Source of the DNA: Basidiobolus ranarum
Taxonomy: Eukaryota > Basidiobolomycota > Basidiobolomycetes > Basidiobolales
Reading direction: 5' to 3'
Assembly (NCBI GenBank): GCA_040143965.1
Contig: JASJQH010000201.1
Span: forward strand, 1-21,605
DNA: 21,605 nucleotides
How positions within the stretch are numbered: the stretch's first letter is position 1; each line of letters begins with the position of its first letter. Both the position numbers and the translations under genes were made by a program. Below, piece by piece: positions 7,503 to 15,624 of this stretch. The notes below the pieces were generated by a model. It had not been told where the DNA came from. It saw nothing but the letters and a program-made list of their open reading frames with translations, and made no database searches.

Positions 7503-10120
7503 ATGGATCCTTATCGTCCACCCGGTTATCGTAAGTTATTTACCACGCGAATTCCTCTTTTTTTCTCTTCTTGAGAACGATCTTGAGTTTCCCCTTTTTT
7601 TCAGGATACTTTTTATTACACCATTACTATATTTCCCACCATTATTGGACGATGAAGATATTAACATACTCAATACATATCCATAGAAACCTATAGTCCT
7701 TATGGTCCACCACCTACATCCACCGTTCCTCCAAACATGTATCACCAAATGCCCCCTGGTATGGCACCCACCGGATATCCACCAAATGGTATACCCAATA
7801 CACTCCCCCCTACTCAACCAATGATGAGACCGATGATCAGGCCTATGGGTTATCCAGGTGTTGGCGCACCTATCGCCCAAGCACCACCTATGGGTACCAT
7901 GGCCACACCTAACAGTGAAAAGCTAACAACACTATTTGTGGGGAAAATTCCACCCGGAGTTCCAGATGACTGGCTGGAAAAGATCCTTCAGGTAAGATAG
8001 ATTTTCATAAAGAAAGATTTTTATTGAAAGATAAAACAAACTAGACTTTCAAGAGGGAATCTATATTCTCCTTTATACCGAAGGAGATTTCTTTTCGATA
8101 AATTCAGTAAAAAAAACTTCTCGTTTCGTCCATTTCAATATGGAAAGTTGCTAAGGAGGTTTCGTTGCAAAGCAAAGGATGGGGGTGGAAAAGAAGGAGG
8201 AAGTGTCCATTGAATAGGTTATTATTCTAATGTGATTATAAGAAGAAAAGAATATATATTCCCTCTTAAGAAACTTTAACAATTTCCAAGATTATTTCAA
8301 CTTCACTTTCTATCATTAACCAATTACCAACTTTACTCTACTTAGACCTGTGGTACAGTGGTGAAATGGAACCGAGTTAAAGATCCTTCAGGAAATCCCA
8401 AAGGATTTGGTTTCTGTGAATATGCAGATGCTGAAGGAATATTACGAGCTTTACGTATCCTTGGTGGAGAAGGACAAGATCCAGAATCAGTAGTTAATAT
8501 TCCAAGCATAGCAGAAGGTGGAATCCCCAAGAAATTATTGGTATTGTACTTCAAAGGACATCGAAACTTCTTTCATACCAATGTAACTAACCTTCTATGC
8601 AAATTATTTCTTAGCTGAGAGCGGATGATAAAACTAGAAAATATTTGGATCAATTCGAAGCATCTCGAACTTCATTAGTACGTGTGATGTTATTACTATT
8701 ACTTGGAACCTTTTAACTTACCCTTGGAATTGTTTGCTTAGGATGACTTGGATGCTGATGTGGAGACTCGTCAGGAAATTCAGAAAGTCATCCAATCAAT
8801 GTTGGAAACTCTTTTGGGCTCGGAGGCCATTGCTGAAGAGGGTCAGGACAAGAATGTCTCCAGTCATGACCAGACCACTAAATCGGTGAATGCAACCAGA
8901 GATAGGTCGTATCATCATGATGACCGCAGTCAAAGTCGCGATCAAAGAGCTGATAGAAGAGAGAGAAGCCCAACCTTCTCAGAAGAAGAGGCGGAGGAGC
9001 AAAGACGAGCGGAAAAGCGTCGTCGGGAAATGGAAATGGCATATCGTGAGCGAGAAAAACGCTGGGAAAACCATGAGATGTCTAGAGCAAAGATGTACGA
9101 GCGGAATATGATGAGTGATCGCGAGAGAGAGGAGAGACGTATACGTGAGAGAGATTTCATGGAAAAAAGACTTCGCGAATGGAATGACGATGAGGAAGAG
9201 GAGTTAGGAGAAGAAGAGTATTATCGAGATAGGTCCAGGTGGTGGAGGTATCGTCAGGCTGAGCGTGAAAGAGAGTTGGAGCAAGACGAGCGTGATAGAA
9301 AACTGGAGCAAGACGAGATAAAGGCAGCAGAAGCTGCAGCCAAGAAAGCAGAAGAGATTCGTCAGCACGAAGAGCAAAGCAAAATCTCTAATGGCTCAAA
9401 CCAACATGGTATGTATCTTGAGAGTGAATGAAATTCGAATGAGGTTTTAATTGTATGCTTTGTTGTAGAAAATATCGACTCATCTGTAGCACGGGAACAT
9501 ACCAAGCTTAAACTCAACCTTAGCACTAAGAAAACTACCGTTGCACCAGTTGCAAACAACGATGGCAATGTATCTTCGGACGAAGACGCCGAAGGAAAGA
9601 AACGCAAGCGTATCCTAGTCCCATTAGAATATAGTGACGACGAAGATGCAGAAACAAAAGCGCTCCGTAAAAAGCACAAGATAAAAGAATTGGTCAAGGA
9701 GATTCCTGCGGATAAGGATGGTTTATGGAATTGGAACATGAAATGGGATTATATCACCGACGTAAGTGCTCATTTTCTTTTTCTTTGGAAAACTTCCATC
9801 ATTGACGTTAGCGTTTTCAGTCGGTCCTCAAGAGTAAGATTGAGCCTTTCATTGCCAAGAAAATAGTAGAATATCTCGGTGTCGAAGAGAAAGAATTGGT
9901 GGCTTTTGTTACCGAACATGTGCGCAAGCACAATCCACCCCAAGCATTAGTGGATGAACTAACAATGGTATGACCTCTACACTCATTATCAATTCTTTTT
10001 AATCTACTTACTAAGCAAATTAAACCATAGGCCCTTGATGATGAAGCTCCTGTCTTTGTGATGAAGCTGTGGCGCATGGTAATCTTTGAGTCAGAAGCTC
10101 ATGCTCGTAAACTAGCTTGA
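7503..10120 (+). CDS. RBM25/Snu71-like U1 snRNP splicing factor
   Basis: A nuclear RNA-binding protein that joins U1 snRNP and affects 5' splice-site choice (known for human RBM25 and yeast Snu71). Eight exons: 7503-7530, 7687-7991, 8346-8540, 8615-8677, 8742-9408, 9469-9761, 9821-9967 and 10031-10120; 595 residues. Order: Pro/Met-rich N-terminus (3-85), RRM (about 89-190) with RNP2 LFVGKI and RNP1 KGFGFCEY, a highly charged Arg/Glu-rich region (about 245-410), then the PWI domain (about 493-592). The PWI core reads P526-F-I instead of Pro-Trp-Ile. An acidic loop (GGEGQDPESVVNIPSIAEGG) enlarges the RRM before its last strand. Exon 1 codes only nine residues and a split codon. Intron 2 (7992-8345, 354 nt) is by far the longest in the window. 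The joins restore LEKILQ-TCGTVVKW and PKKLL-LRADDKT, which match the family. Convergent with BRX1. Confidence 0.93.
8067..8087 (+). other. Hairpin inside the long RBM25 intron
   Basis: TCTCCTT (8067-8073) and AAGGAGA (8081-8087) are perfect complements around a 7-nt loop, within the 354-nt intron that splits the RRM. It could affect splicing of the pre-mRNA; a 7-bp stem can also arise by chance. Confidence 0.35.
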
Positions 10121-10428
10121 TTAGATTTAGACTTTCGTTACGAACTAGCAAATCGCATACTCCCTCCTTTCCTCCCCACTCCTCTCCTTTTACAATGTGA
10201 ATTTTTCTCCTTTTTTTGGAAATTGTACCTAAAAATCCTTTTTCTGTCCTACATTTTGATCGGCAAAGCCCAAGTGATCAGGCTTTAGGGTTGACCAAGT
10301 CCCGCTTTACAACAGTACTAGCCAAATGGTTACGGAAAGATCATTAAAGTCTAATTGATGTGATTTTTAATTTATTTTCCTTTCTTTTCTTACAAATGGA
10401 ATGGGCAAGCAATGTTAGTGTATGATAT
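10121..10428. terminator. Shared 3' region of RBM25 and BRX1
   Basis: The convergent 3' ends meet here. On the - strand AATAAA (plus-strand TTTATT at 10371-10376) lies 53 nt past the BRX1 stop. A single TTTAGGGTT occurs at 10284-10292. Long pyrimidine runs follow the RBM25 stop. No gene. Confidence 0.45.
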
Positions 10429-11483
10429 CTAAGCAAACACTTGATCTACTGGGTCTTCTTCAAGTTGAGCATCAGACAATTTATTTTCACGATGTTTCTG
10501 TGCGGCAGTACGAGTGGTATATTTCGTGGCCTTTTGACGACGAAGACTGGCACGGACTGCATTAGGTGAAATATATTGGGCATTTTCGTAGATAGTGGCT
10601 CCACCGAAACTACCCTGGAATATACGAATAGGATTGAGAACGAACCGAGGTCCGATCTCAACCAAGCTCATCTCTTTCTTTTGAGTGCCGTCTACTGAAT
10701 CTTTCTCTACAATTTGGTAATTACGGAACCAGATACGATTATCTACAACGGAAAAGGAAATGACATGATCAATGAACGGTTTGATCTTTCTAGCACTCTT
10801 AGGCACACCAAACACCTGGGTGAACATCTCTTTTAACAGACCAAGATGGGGCTCACTGTCGAAATTCTTATCGAAGGATAAAACATGACGGGATCCCTTT
10901 AAGCAGTTACCAGTCATTTTTAGCTCATCCATGGTATGAACTAATCAAAAAAATCAGAGGAAAGAATTTGGTTGGTAAACTTTGAATAATTATGCAGAAG
11001 ATAAGCCTATAGAAAGAAAACCCTACTGTTTTGAACGTGGAATTTGGCACTGGGACCGTTAGGAGTTTTCGAGATCCATAAGTAAAGATCTTGGTGCTTA
11101 CGAGACTCGAAATATATACAATTGTTGCAGTTGTTAAGTTCGGCTAATTCGTTCAAGATATAGAGCTTAGACTTAGAGTCGAGCTTGGCATCTGTTGACA
11201 AGCAAGGAGAGTTTAGAAATAGGAAACTAACTTTAATATTCACTTGACTCTAGCTATATAGATAAACTAAGAATCCTTTCGTTCTCACTCTTTTCGAAAA
11301 ATACTAACCTTTCTTTGATTGAGGAAGAAGAGCCTCCAAATCAGTCATTAAATGTCTTTGTCTAAAGGTGATACCACGAGAAGTAAGCATCATAACTCTT
11401 TGTTTGTTTCTGACTATAGGTTTATCTTCGCCAGTACCATTACTGGCATTTCTTTTGGCGGCATTTTTGAAAACTGTGGCCAT
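10429..11483 (-). CDS. BRX1: Ribosome biogenesis protein BRX1
   Basis: A nucleolar Brix-domain protein needed for 60S subunit assembly, where by family it binds pre-rRNA with partners such as Ebp2. Three exons on the - strand: 11483-11309, 11191-11027 and 10940-10429; 283 residues, close to yeast Brx1 (about 290). Introns of 117 and 86 nt are GT-AG and both joins keep frame, restoring LLPQSKK-DAKLDSKSK and KFHVQN-IHTMDELK. Landmarks are SRGITFRQRHLMTDL near the N-terminus, LNELAELNNCNNCIYFE, DLYLWISKTPNGPS, TGNCLKGSRHVLSFDKNF and DNRIWFRNYQIVE, all typical of BRX1. The Brix domain covers about residues 30-230, followed by a basic, Gln/Arg-rich tail ending in an acidic stretch. The start is the ATG at 11483; an in-frame ATG at 11543 would add 20 unlike-family residues. 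A telobox-like element lies about 230 nt upstream. No TATA box is near. Confidence 0.95.
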
Positions 11484-11711
11484 GGTATTTAGTAGAACAG
11501 GAAAGTTAACTTTGCTATGGTAAACGATCAACTCAAAGATCAAGTAAAAAATCCATGTTAATTCAAAGTCAACATTTTTTTTCTTTTTCGATTAGGATTT
11601 TGTTGCCTTCAATAGAAAAAAAATTCGACTGCTTTTCTTGACTATAATTTTGGAATTTGTCGTATTAATCAAAGCGATTATTTAATCAACTTTTAGATAG
11701 AGATATATTAG

Positions 11712-11726
11712 TAACCCTAACCCTAG
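11712..11726. promoter_or_regulatory. Telobox-like element upstream of BRX1
   Basis: TAACCCTAACCCTAG is two and a half telomere-type units, 229-243 nt upstream of the BRX1 start. In other organisms AACCCTAA-type sites bind Tbf1-like or telobox factors and are frequent in promoters of ribosome and ribosome-assembly genes. Function here is inferred from position. Confidence 0.45.
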
Positions 11727-11734
11727 AAATTTAT

Positions 11735-11954
11735 ATGAATAACGTTGGTAGGACTCGATTTTCCATTTGAACTAGTTGAAGACTATATTTTGAACCTACC
11801 AAAGCACTGGTATTGGTTACTGCATTTCTCTTGTCTTCAATGTTTGTCGAATAATATTTTGGAAAACGACTGTGTCGATGTGTACATTTTGCTACTGAAA
11901 ATCAGTATTGACCTCATATGTCGCCGAGATATTTTGATCTATGTAGTAGTCTGA
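11735..11954 (+). pseudogene. Possible F-box-like remnant
   Basis: A 70-codon open frame (11745-11954) begins with text like an F-box N-terminus: DFPFELVEDYILNLPKH, then a Leu/Cys/Trp run (WYWLLHFSCLQCLSN). It has no ATG. An ATG at 11735 lies in the wrong frame by one base, so a single-base indel would explain the break. It ends without a full F-box or repeats. It may be a frame-broken fragment or chance; F-box family assignment is weak. Confidence 0.22.
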
Positions 11955-12738
11955 AGGCTCTATTCGTACTATAAATAGAGACAAGCTCATTATTACCTTT
12001 AGGAAATGACGATAAGTTTGGTTCAACTTTGTGTCGAATGGGTTATAAATACAAACCATGAAAGGATTAACCAATCCAAACGGCAATGGCTGCATTTACC
12101 TATTTGAGATTTTAAGTAAACTTCCGAACAATTACTCTTAAGATTAATCATTTGAGAACCGACTGATGATTTCCATTAGATTAATCGATGAATATGGCTC
12201 TGCTCAAGACTAATTGAACTCAAATTATTAGCTTATTATATATATATTCGCTATCTGTAAAGTGTCATGAAAACACACTTCAACACAGGATTCCCACGTT
12301 TGAAAGGTTAGACTTCTCGGTGGTCTTTATTCCCCTTTTGCCGAGATGCGATTAAGAATATGGATGTAAAAACCCAAAAAAAAGCCTAAATGCAAATGTT
12401 GAAGTGAAAGGCAAATCATGTATACAGAACTGTTTAACCGATGGATGCGCTGGCTAGCTACTGGGCGATATGCAAGATTAATATACACTGCTTTGCCAAT
12501 GGAAATAGGTAGTATGAACAAACCTTTACCATCACAGAGGCTATTATCTAGATTTACCACTCCATTTTGTTTCAATCTAGATTCCATTATGTAAAGCTCT
12601 AGAATGTATCATTCAAGAAGAACATATTTTTCTTTCCGGAATAACCTAAAATAGCGATAGAACATCACACAGAAATACATATCAAGTAAAAGCTAAGTAA
12701 ATAATATTAGTTGTGGAGACTAAGAAGAAGGGTCAAAG

Positions 12739-13305
12739 TCATTGGTAAACTACCGTTGTAGCTGGCATCCACAACGATGAAAACCGATTTGCCACGGCTG
12801 ATAGGATCAACAAGCTAAGAGTTCCAAGAATCACCAAGGCCATAAATACAAGTACTACGGCCATAAGCCTGTAGCTAGATTTGTATAGGCCAAGAATACC
12901 AACTAAGGCTAGTATCATTCTTAACCCAGCCACACAGAGTGGTAGCCATATACTCTGAGTCATTAGGAATGCGCTTGTTGAAACAGGCTGCTCTAATAAC
13001 AGCAAATCACGCACTTTCAGACCAAGAATCACTCCACTTGATACCTGATGATTTAGGGTTATATGAATTAGGGTTAGGTGATTCCAAGCACAAATAATTT
13101 CAAACCATACCAATTGTATTAGTAATACTGTATAACCAACTTTCTTGAATAGTTGGGAATTTTTTTTTATGGGTGCCGTGGCTTCTGGGTTGTCTGGCGA
13201 AATGTAGTACTCTTGAGGGGGTAAACTGGAACCCGAAGGAGCATAGAATTGTTGTTGACTATATCGAGATTGCTCCATACCCACTCGAGCTGGCAGCGTT
13301 GTCAT
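12739..13305 (-). CDS. Small multi-pass membrane protein
   Basis: Unrecognised family. A Pro/Gln/Tyr-rich cytosolic N-terminus (about 50 residues) is followed by at least three hydrophobic segments. Two exons are proposed: 13305-13111 and 13044-12739, joined over a 66-nt intron (GTATGG...ATCAG). The intron has no stop and is a multiple of three, so the unspliced frame of 188 residues is also open. Splicing gives 166 residues and turns the first segment into a neat helix, YTVLLIQLVSSGVILGLKV. Helix 2 is in WLPLCVAGLRMILALVGIL and helix 3 in LMAVVLVFMALVILG with the following SLLIL. The C-terminus after helix 3 is short (about 16 residues), so a fourth helix could be missing or lie in another exon. 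The ATG has A at -3 and a TATATAG 32-38 nt upstream. The gene lacks a clear signal peptide. Function unknown. Confidence 0.7.
   Translation of the reverse strand: MTTLPARVGMEQSRYSQQQFYAPSGSSLPPQEYYISPDNPEATAPIKKNSQLFKKVGYTVLLIQLVWFEIICAWNHLTLIHITLNHQVSSGVILGLKVRDLLLLEQPVSTSAFLMTQSIWLPLCVAGLRMILALVGILGLYKSSYRLMAVVLVFMALVILGTLSLLILSAVANRFSSLWMPATTVVYQ
13045..13110 (-). other. In-frame 66-nt intron with telomere-like repeats
   Basis: GTATGG donor, ATCAG acceptor and several CTAA-type branch candidates that come from CCCTAA-like repeats. The 22 codons it would encode are free of stops, so retention would insert 22 residues between two halves of the first hydrophobic segment. Confidence 0.6.
13052..13078. 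repeat. Interstitial TTAGGGTT-like repeats
   Basis: TTTAGGGTT and ATTAGGGTTAGG are separated by a few bases and lie within the intron of the membrane-protein gene. Confidence 0.6.
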
Positions 13306-13336
13306 CTTTGGGTAGATTCTACCGAATATCCCTTTG

Positions 13337-13343
13337 CTATATA
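13337..13343 (-). promoter_or_regulatory. TATA-like box of the membrane-protein gene
   Basis: TATATAG on the - strand, 32-38 nt before the ATG at 13305. Confidence 0.45.
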
Positions 13344-13763
13344 CTGTGTCCTCTCATAAGGCTGAAGTCAAGTCTTCCAGATTCAGGATAGGGATTAACT
13401 AAGCCTGGTAGAATTGGTGAATATTTTTGGTCTGAATCATTGCGAATTCTATTCGTATATTCTAATACAGTTTCTTTATTGTTGGAATACAACATGATTA
13501 TTTAACGGTATTGAAAGAATATTATATGGCATTTATTGTGTTGATTAGATGTATGCATGCAGTCAAGATAAGCCTAAATTTGTTCATATATGCAACTGCA
13601 ACTGTTCCACGGTGTTGGATTTAGAGCCTATTCATTGGATGATACTTCGGTGGCGACTGAGACAAGGCTGAAAAATATTTCTACAGAAACCAATGATTGA
13701 GTAAAAAAAGTAAGCCTCTTACAGATTGGGAACACCAGACCACTGCTATGGGGTCTGAGTTAA

Positions 13764-13770
13764 TATAAAT
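13764..13770 (+). promoter_or_regulatory. TATA-like box of the tubby-like gene
   Basis: TATAAAT 43-49 nt before the ATG at 13813. Confidence 0.5.
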
Positions 13771-13812
13771 TCCAAGAAGAATGTCACGGTTGCAACATTC
13801 CTTTTACTAACC

Positions 13813-14601
13813 ATGTCTCAATACATTTCTTCGTTATCTACCGACTCCGCTTCCGCACTTGGACCTGCTCTTGCTCCACCTGCGTATACACCCGAGTGTA
13901 CAAGACAGGCCAAGTGTGAAGAGTTGTCACCTCCTTCTTATAGTATGATTGATACTCCTGTTATCACCTTCAGCCTTAAACTTTCTTTTTCTTCATCCAC
14001 TTTGCGTTCAGTTGACATGCATGATCAATTGGATATTAGATCAGTTGAAAATAATTTGCCTCTTTACATATTGAATAAATGTCACTTTGATAATATAACT
14101 ACTAGCTTTGCATTGACCAATTCTTTTACTAACCTTCCAATTATGAAAGCAACGAAAGACATTAGAAATTCTAATGATTTCTCCATACAAAAAGATTCTT
14201 CTTCAGATACCACCGTCCTAAGATCAGCATCCATCTTCCGATTCATTTACAAATTCACTTGGAAAAACCACACATTCCGGTGGAGTCTTGATGGAAAAGA
14301 TCTCGTTTGTGTTCTCCAATCCGTTGATCCCAAGGGCAGACGTATCTATCGCTCAGTAGGTGGAGTAGAGTTTATCGATAGCAGCAACACCAAAGCGCAT
14401 AGAGAAAAGAACTTTGGAAAGCTTTGGATATTTCAAAGAGAAGTAAGCGACATAATCAAAGATTCTCAATTTGAGGCGGTATTCCTGATAACATCTGCGC
14501 TGGTCATGGAGCAAGCAGGCTTGCTAAAAATATAGTAAGTTATACCTATATACTCGTACTTTGGCTAATTTTTACTCAACATTTTCTTTACTTAACTTAG
14601 G
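13813..14601 (+). CDS. Tubby C-terminal-like protein with PPxY motifs
   Basis: A 240-residue protein. The first ~100 residues are Ser/Thr/Pro-rich and hold two PPxY motifs, P22-P-A-Y25 and P40-P-S-Y43, which by established knowledge bind WW domains such as those of Rsp5/Nedd4 ubiquitin ligases. The C-terminal ~100 residues look like the tubby C-terminal/LURP1-like (or fungal DUF6593-like) fold: FRFIYKFTWKNHTFRWSLDG, then GGVEFID, then the final hydrophobic helix FEAVFLITSALVMEQAGLL. Such folds bind phosphoinositides or act as scramblase-like adaptors; no ligand can be shown here. The stop is odd. The final TA (14533-14534) is followed by a perfect GTAAGT donor and a TTAG acceptor at 14600, after which the next base is G (14601). 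Spliced or unspliced, the codon reads TAG. Two AATAAA signals at about 14700-14709. No signal peptide. Family call is moderate. Confidence 0.75.
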
Positions 14602-14699
14602 CCTAGCTTACTTTGAACATATCTTTCACCCAAAGAACTTAGCCACTAATCTCACCTCGCATTTATAAATTTATGTCATCCTAATTATTGTCAGTCAGT

Positions 14700-14709
14700 A
14701 ATAAATAAA
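14700..14709 (+). terminator. Polyadenylation signals of the tubby-like gene
   Basis: Two overlapping AATAAA copies about 165 nt past the stop codon. Confidence 0.45.
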
Positions 14710-15559
14710 CTCTGATTATATTGATTTTTCTGTCATTAAATTGCATGCAATAGTCTCATTTATTGCTTAAATATTACTCAGCAACAACAATCAAATTTAA
14801 AGGTAATATGTATGTTGAAGGCTATGCATTTGGTTGCAGTTTGGTTGACATTGCAACAAGAGTCGATAGTGTGGTTGAGTTTATATATATAGTCATGTGA
14901 TCTGTAAATGAAGTGTATCTCTCTGAAACTGGCAGACTAATTGGGATGCTGCTGGGAATACAGATTCATGAATCTTTGATGGTGAGAGTTATTTAAGAGA
15001 GTATCGGTTTCTAACTAATTTATGTTTCATTTAACCTTAAATTGGGATCTTCAGTTTCTCAAGTTGGTCCCACCATTCATATCAAGCAGAGTGGTTAGAG
15101 TTGTTGTTACTATTCATCTTTCTCAAGGATATGTGTGAAGAATCAACTATTTAAGAGATATATTCCAAACCAATTCAGACGATCTCGCCTGAAATAGCTA
15201 CTAAAATCTGTGTACAGGATAGCTAATCAATATCCAAAGCAGTCGAAAGATTCGCTGAGTTCTACAACATTACTTCTAAACAGGTTTAGCAACCAATGAG
15301 GAGATATACCAACAACGTCTTCGTAATGTGACAGTTTAGTAGGCATGATTGTTTGGTTCAACTGACTGTGGTTGTCACTTTAGACATTTGCTGAAATTTC
15401 TGCTTACCAACTATCCACCAATTATACATTGATAGAGTGATGGGCGTCTTAACCACAGTTTCATATTAACGTAACCCAGAAGCCCTGGCAAGCAGTACAG
15501 AGAAGTATAAACTGAACCGATGTAGTTGTGACTTTCAAAGAAAACAAGTCAATTTTTGC

Positions 15560-15568
15560 TATAAAATA
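15560..15568 (+). promoter_or_regulatory. TATA box of the GDSL lipase
   Basis: TATAAAATA 57-65 nt before the ATG at 15625, the best TATA match in the window. Confidence 0.6.
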
Positions 15569-15624
15569 GACTTGCGCAATATTTCTCTTAATAAGAATCT
15601 ACTCCTCAGGTATACACTCTTGCA

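Larger units (their letters stand above)
11484..12738. other. Gene-poor spacer
   Basis: It contains the BRX1 promoter side with the telobox-like element and the possible F-box-like remnant. Two nearby TCTAGATT boxes (about 12547-12554 and 12575-12582) sit in an 86-codon - strand frame (12327-12587) that is not convincing as a gene, although it could hold extra 3' exons of the membrane protein that ends at 12739. No RNA gene recognised. Confidence 0.45.
13306..13812. other. Divergent spacer
   Basis: About 500 nt between the membrane protein (-) and the tubby-like gene (+), AT-rich, with one TATA-like box at each end. Nothing else is recognised. Confidence 0.5.
14602..15624. other. Spacer with a possible gene fossil
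   Basis: The spacer holds the 3' end of the tubby-like gene and the promoter of the lipase. A 48-codon frame at 14754-14897 has a protein-like core (IKFKGNMYVEGYAFG, then TRVDSVVEF), discussed as a finding. A D-arm-like string (gcagagtggttagag, near 15087) has no tRNA fold around it. Otherwise AT-rich with no gene. Confidence 0.45.

Noticed and set aside
9362-9739. 125-codon - strand frame
   Set aside because: It is the antisense shadow of RBM25 exons 5 and 6.
12327-12587. 86-codon - strand frame as a separate gene
   Set aside because: Composition and start are unconvincing; at most it holds 3' exons of the neighbouring membrane protein, which I cannot join with confidence.
15085-15105. D-arm-like string suggesting a tRNA
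   Set aside because: No matching acceptor stem, anticodon arm or T-loop (GGTTCGA-type) is found around it.
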